From positions 1 to 6,966 of the forward strand of contig CAJMSO010000091.1 in the NCBI GenBank assembly GCA_905216075.1: a DNA stretch of 6,966 nucleotides, given 5' to 3'. A program made the position numbers and the translations under genes. A model generated the notes under the pieces. It made no database searches, was not told the origin of the DNA, and saw only the letters and a program-made list of their open reading frames with translations. The DNA is from an uncultured bacterium. Its GTDB lineage: Bacteria > Actinomycetota > Coriobacteriia > Coriobacteriales > Coriobacteriaceae. Each line of letters begins with the position of its first letter. The first letter of the stretch is position 1. Shown piece by piece: positions 5,956 through 6,966 of this stretch.

Positions 5956-5962
5956 TCCACGC

Positions 5963-5999
5963 AAAAGCGGCGGGAAGGTTGTCACTACCTTCCCGCCGC
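5963..5999 (-). terminator. Rho-independent terminator of the degV-family gene
   Basis: A perfect 13-bp GC-rich stem (5967-5979 with 5987-5999) with a seven-base loop is followed on the minus strand by TTTT (5963-5966). It lies 31 bases past the stop codon of the DegV-family gene. The T run is short but the stem is very stable. Confidence 0.85.
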
Positions 6000-6030
6000 C
6001 GAGGAAATAGAAAACGATAGACGCCATGCC

Positions 6031-6885
6031 TTACGCCTTAAGCGTGAGCACCGCGCCGAAGGCGGTCGGGCCGCAATGGCTCGAGATGACACCGCCAACC
6101 TGGGTCCAGGTAACGTCCTTAAAGCCCAGGTCATGCGCATAGACTTCCATGTCATCGCGCAGCTCCTGGGAAAGGCCCACCGAATACGCCAGGCCAATGC
6201 GCGAGTAGTCAATCTCGCCCTTCGCAACCATGTGGTCAATAAAGGCGCGGGCGCACTTGAGCATAGAGCCGCGGAACTTCTTGGTCGCCACAAACTTACC
6301 GCCCGTTACCTCAATGCAGGGCTTAATCTTGAGCAGGTGGGCGCCAAGGAATGCCACGTTGGACAGACGACCGCCTGCCTTAAGGAAGGCAAGATCGGTA
6401 GGAACAAAGCCCAGCAGCACGCGGTCCATGACGGAGTTCGCGAAGGCGAAGATCTCGTCGACGGTGGCATCGGGGTGAGCCTCGATGTATTTGGCGGTCT
6501 CGACGACAACAAGCGACTGGCCCACCGAGACAAAGCGCGTGTCCATGGAGAACACGTAGTCGCGGCCCTTAGCTGCAATCTTGGAGGACTGATGCGAGCA
6601 GGTCGTGACTTCGGAGTACGCAAGATGCAGAATAGTCGCGTCGGGCTGCCCGGCATGAATGCGGTCGTACACGTGAGCAAAATCCGCCGGCGAGCAACCA
6701 CTGGTCTTGGGCATAACGCCAAACTCGTTGCAGCGCGAATAAATCTCGAGCGGATCGATCGAGCCGTCCTCGACGGTCTCGTCACCAATCGTGACATGCA
6801 TGGGCACGCGCACGATGCCGTAGCGCTCGCAGAGCTCCGGCGTCACATCCGACCCAGACTCAACCACGATTACATACTTGCCCAT
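6031..6885 (-). CDS. DegV family (FakB-like) fatty-acid-binding protein
   Basis: Cytoplasmic lipid-carrying protein. In Gram-positive bacteria DegV/FakB proteins hold a fatty acid for phosphorylation by the kinase FakA, feeding exogenous fatty acids into phospholipid synthesis. The 284-residue length fits the family. Visible marks are VIVVESGSDVTPEL (5-18), MPKTSGCSPADF (58-69), FLKAGGRLSN (167-176), the LLKIKPCIEVTGGK region (184-197) and GGVISSHCGPTAFG (264-277). Thr61 and His270 fall where FakB proteins contact the fatty-acid carboxylate. The usual LSGTYQSA-like segment reads TTCSHQSSKIA (94-104), a divergent version. I chose ATG at 6885 because the family starts at this point; 19 further in-frame residues upstream (to 6942) look unconserved. 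The ribosome-binding site at 6885 is weak. No fakA is in the window. Confidence 0.88.
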   Translation of the reverse strand: MGKYVIVVESGSDVTPELCERYGIVRVPMHVTIGDETVEDGSIDPLEIYSRCNEFGVMPKTSGCSPADFAHVYDRIHAGQPDATILHLAYSEVTTCSHQSSKIAAKGRDYVFSMDTRFVSVGQSLVVVETAKYIEAHPDATVDEIFAFANSVMDRVLLGFVPTDLAFLKAGGRLSNVAFLGAHLLKIKPCIEVTGGKFVATKKFRGSMLKCARAFIDHMVAKGEIDYSRIGLAYSVGLSQELRDDMEVYAHDLGFKDVTWTQVGGVISSHCGPTAFGAVLTLKA

Positions 6886-6941
6886 TCTTATCACGACCCA
6901 TCTCGACATTGGCTTTTCAATACATGACACGCGCCGCCGCA

Positions 6942-6955
6942 CTGTTGCACAACAG
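6942..6955. promoter_or_regulatory. Perfect palindrome upstream of the DegV gene, candidate operator
   Basis: CTGTTG-CA-CAACAG is a 14-bp perfect dyad 57 bases upstream of the chosen DegV start, a fitting position for a repressor site near the promoter. The window ends 11 bases further on, so the upstream neighbour that might encode the regulator is not visible. Confidence 0.35.
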
Positions 6956-6966
6956 CGTCCAAGCGC

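Noticed and set aside
6076..6927. Plus-strand open frame of 283 codons opposite the DegV gene
   Set aside because: It is a mirror of the DegV coding frame with low-complexity composition and no recognisable domain.

Overview
The window looks like a chromosomal segment of an anaerobic, moderately GC-rich actinobacterium, most likely a Collinsella-type member of the Coriobacteriia. This rests on protein sequence style, a glycyl-radical (pyruvate formate-lyase) activase, and short intergenic hairpin repeats of a kind I associate with this group. It is an inference, not a database match.

Layout from left to right. Positions 1-486 (+) hold the C-terminal part of homoserine kinase (thrB), cut by the window edge. 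All other genes are on the minus strand. A nested, near-palindromic repeat of about 187 bp (480-666) lies between thrB and the convergent accessory unit, and its outer arm contains the thrB stop codon. The accessory unit (775-2186) is more A+T-rich than its surroundings. It consists of a DUF3990-type gene (predicted ADP-ribosyltransferase-like toxin) followed by an XRE-type helix-turn-helix protein with an extra N-terminal domain, and it resembles a toxin-antitoxin or defence module. The DUF3990 gene appears to carry a one-base frameshift that swaps its normal C-terminus for eight unrelated residues. Just upstream of it is a 20-bp inverted repeat made of two copies of a 16-bp palindrome and followed directly by six T residues. 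That site could be both an autoregulatory operator and an intrinsic terminator.

The housekeeping block follows. In transcription order it is a membrane-anchored class-A beta-lactamase-like serine hydrolase (4763-3666), a methylthioadenosine/S-adenosylhomocysteine nucleosidase (3587-2847) and the ribosome-assembly GTPase YsxC/EngB (2808-2218). Further right are the pyruvate formate-lyase activating enzyme (5844-5026) and a DegV/FakB-type fatty-acid-binding protein (6885-6031) with a clear terminator.

The most interesting parts are the DUF3990/HTH module with its operator-terminator and frameshift, and two intergenic hairpin repeats (480-666 and 4961-5010) that share one core in the same register, suggesting a dispersed REP- or MITE-like family. 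No tRNA, rRNA or CRISPR array was seen.
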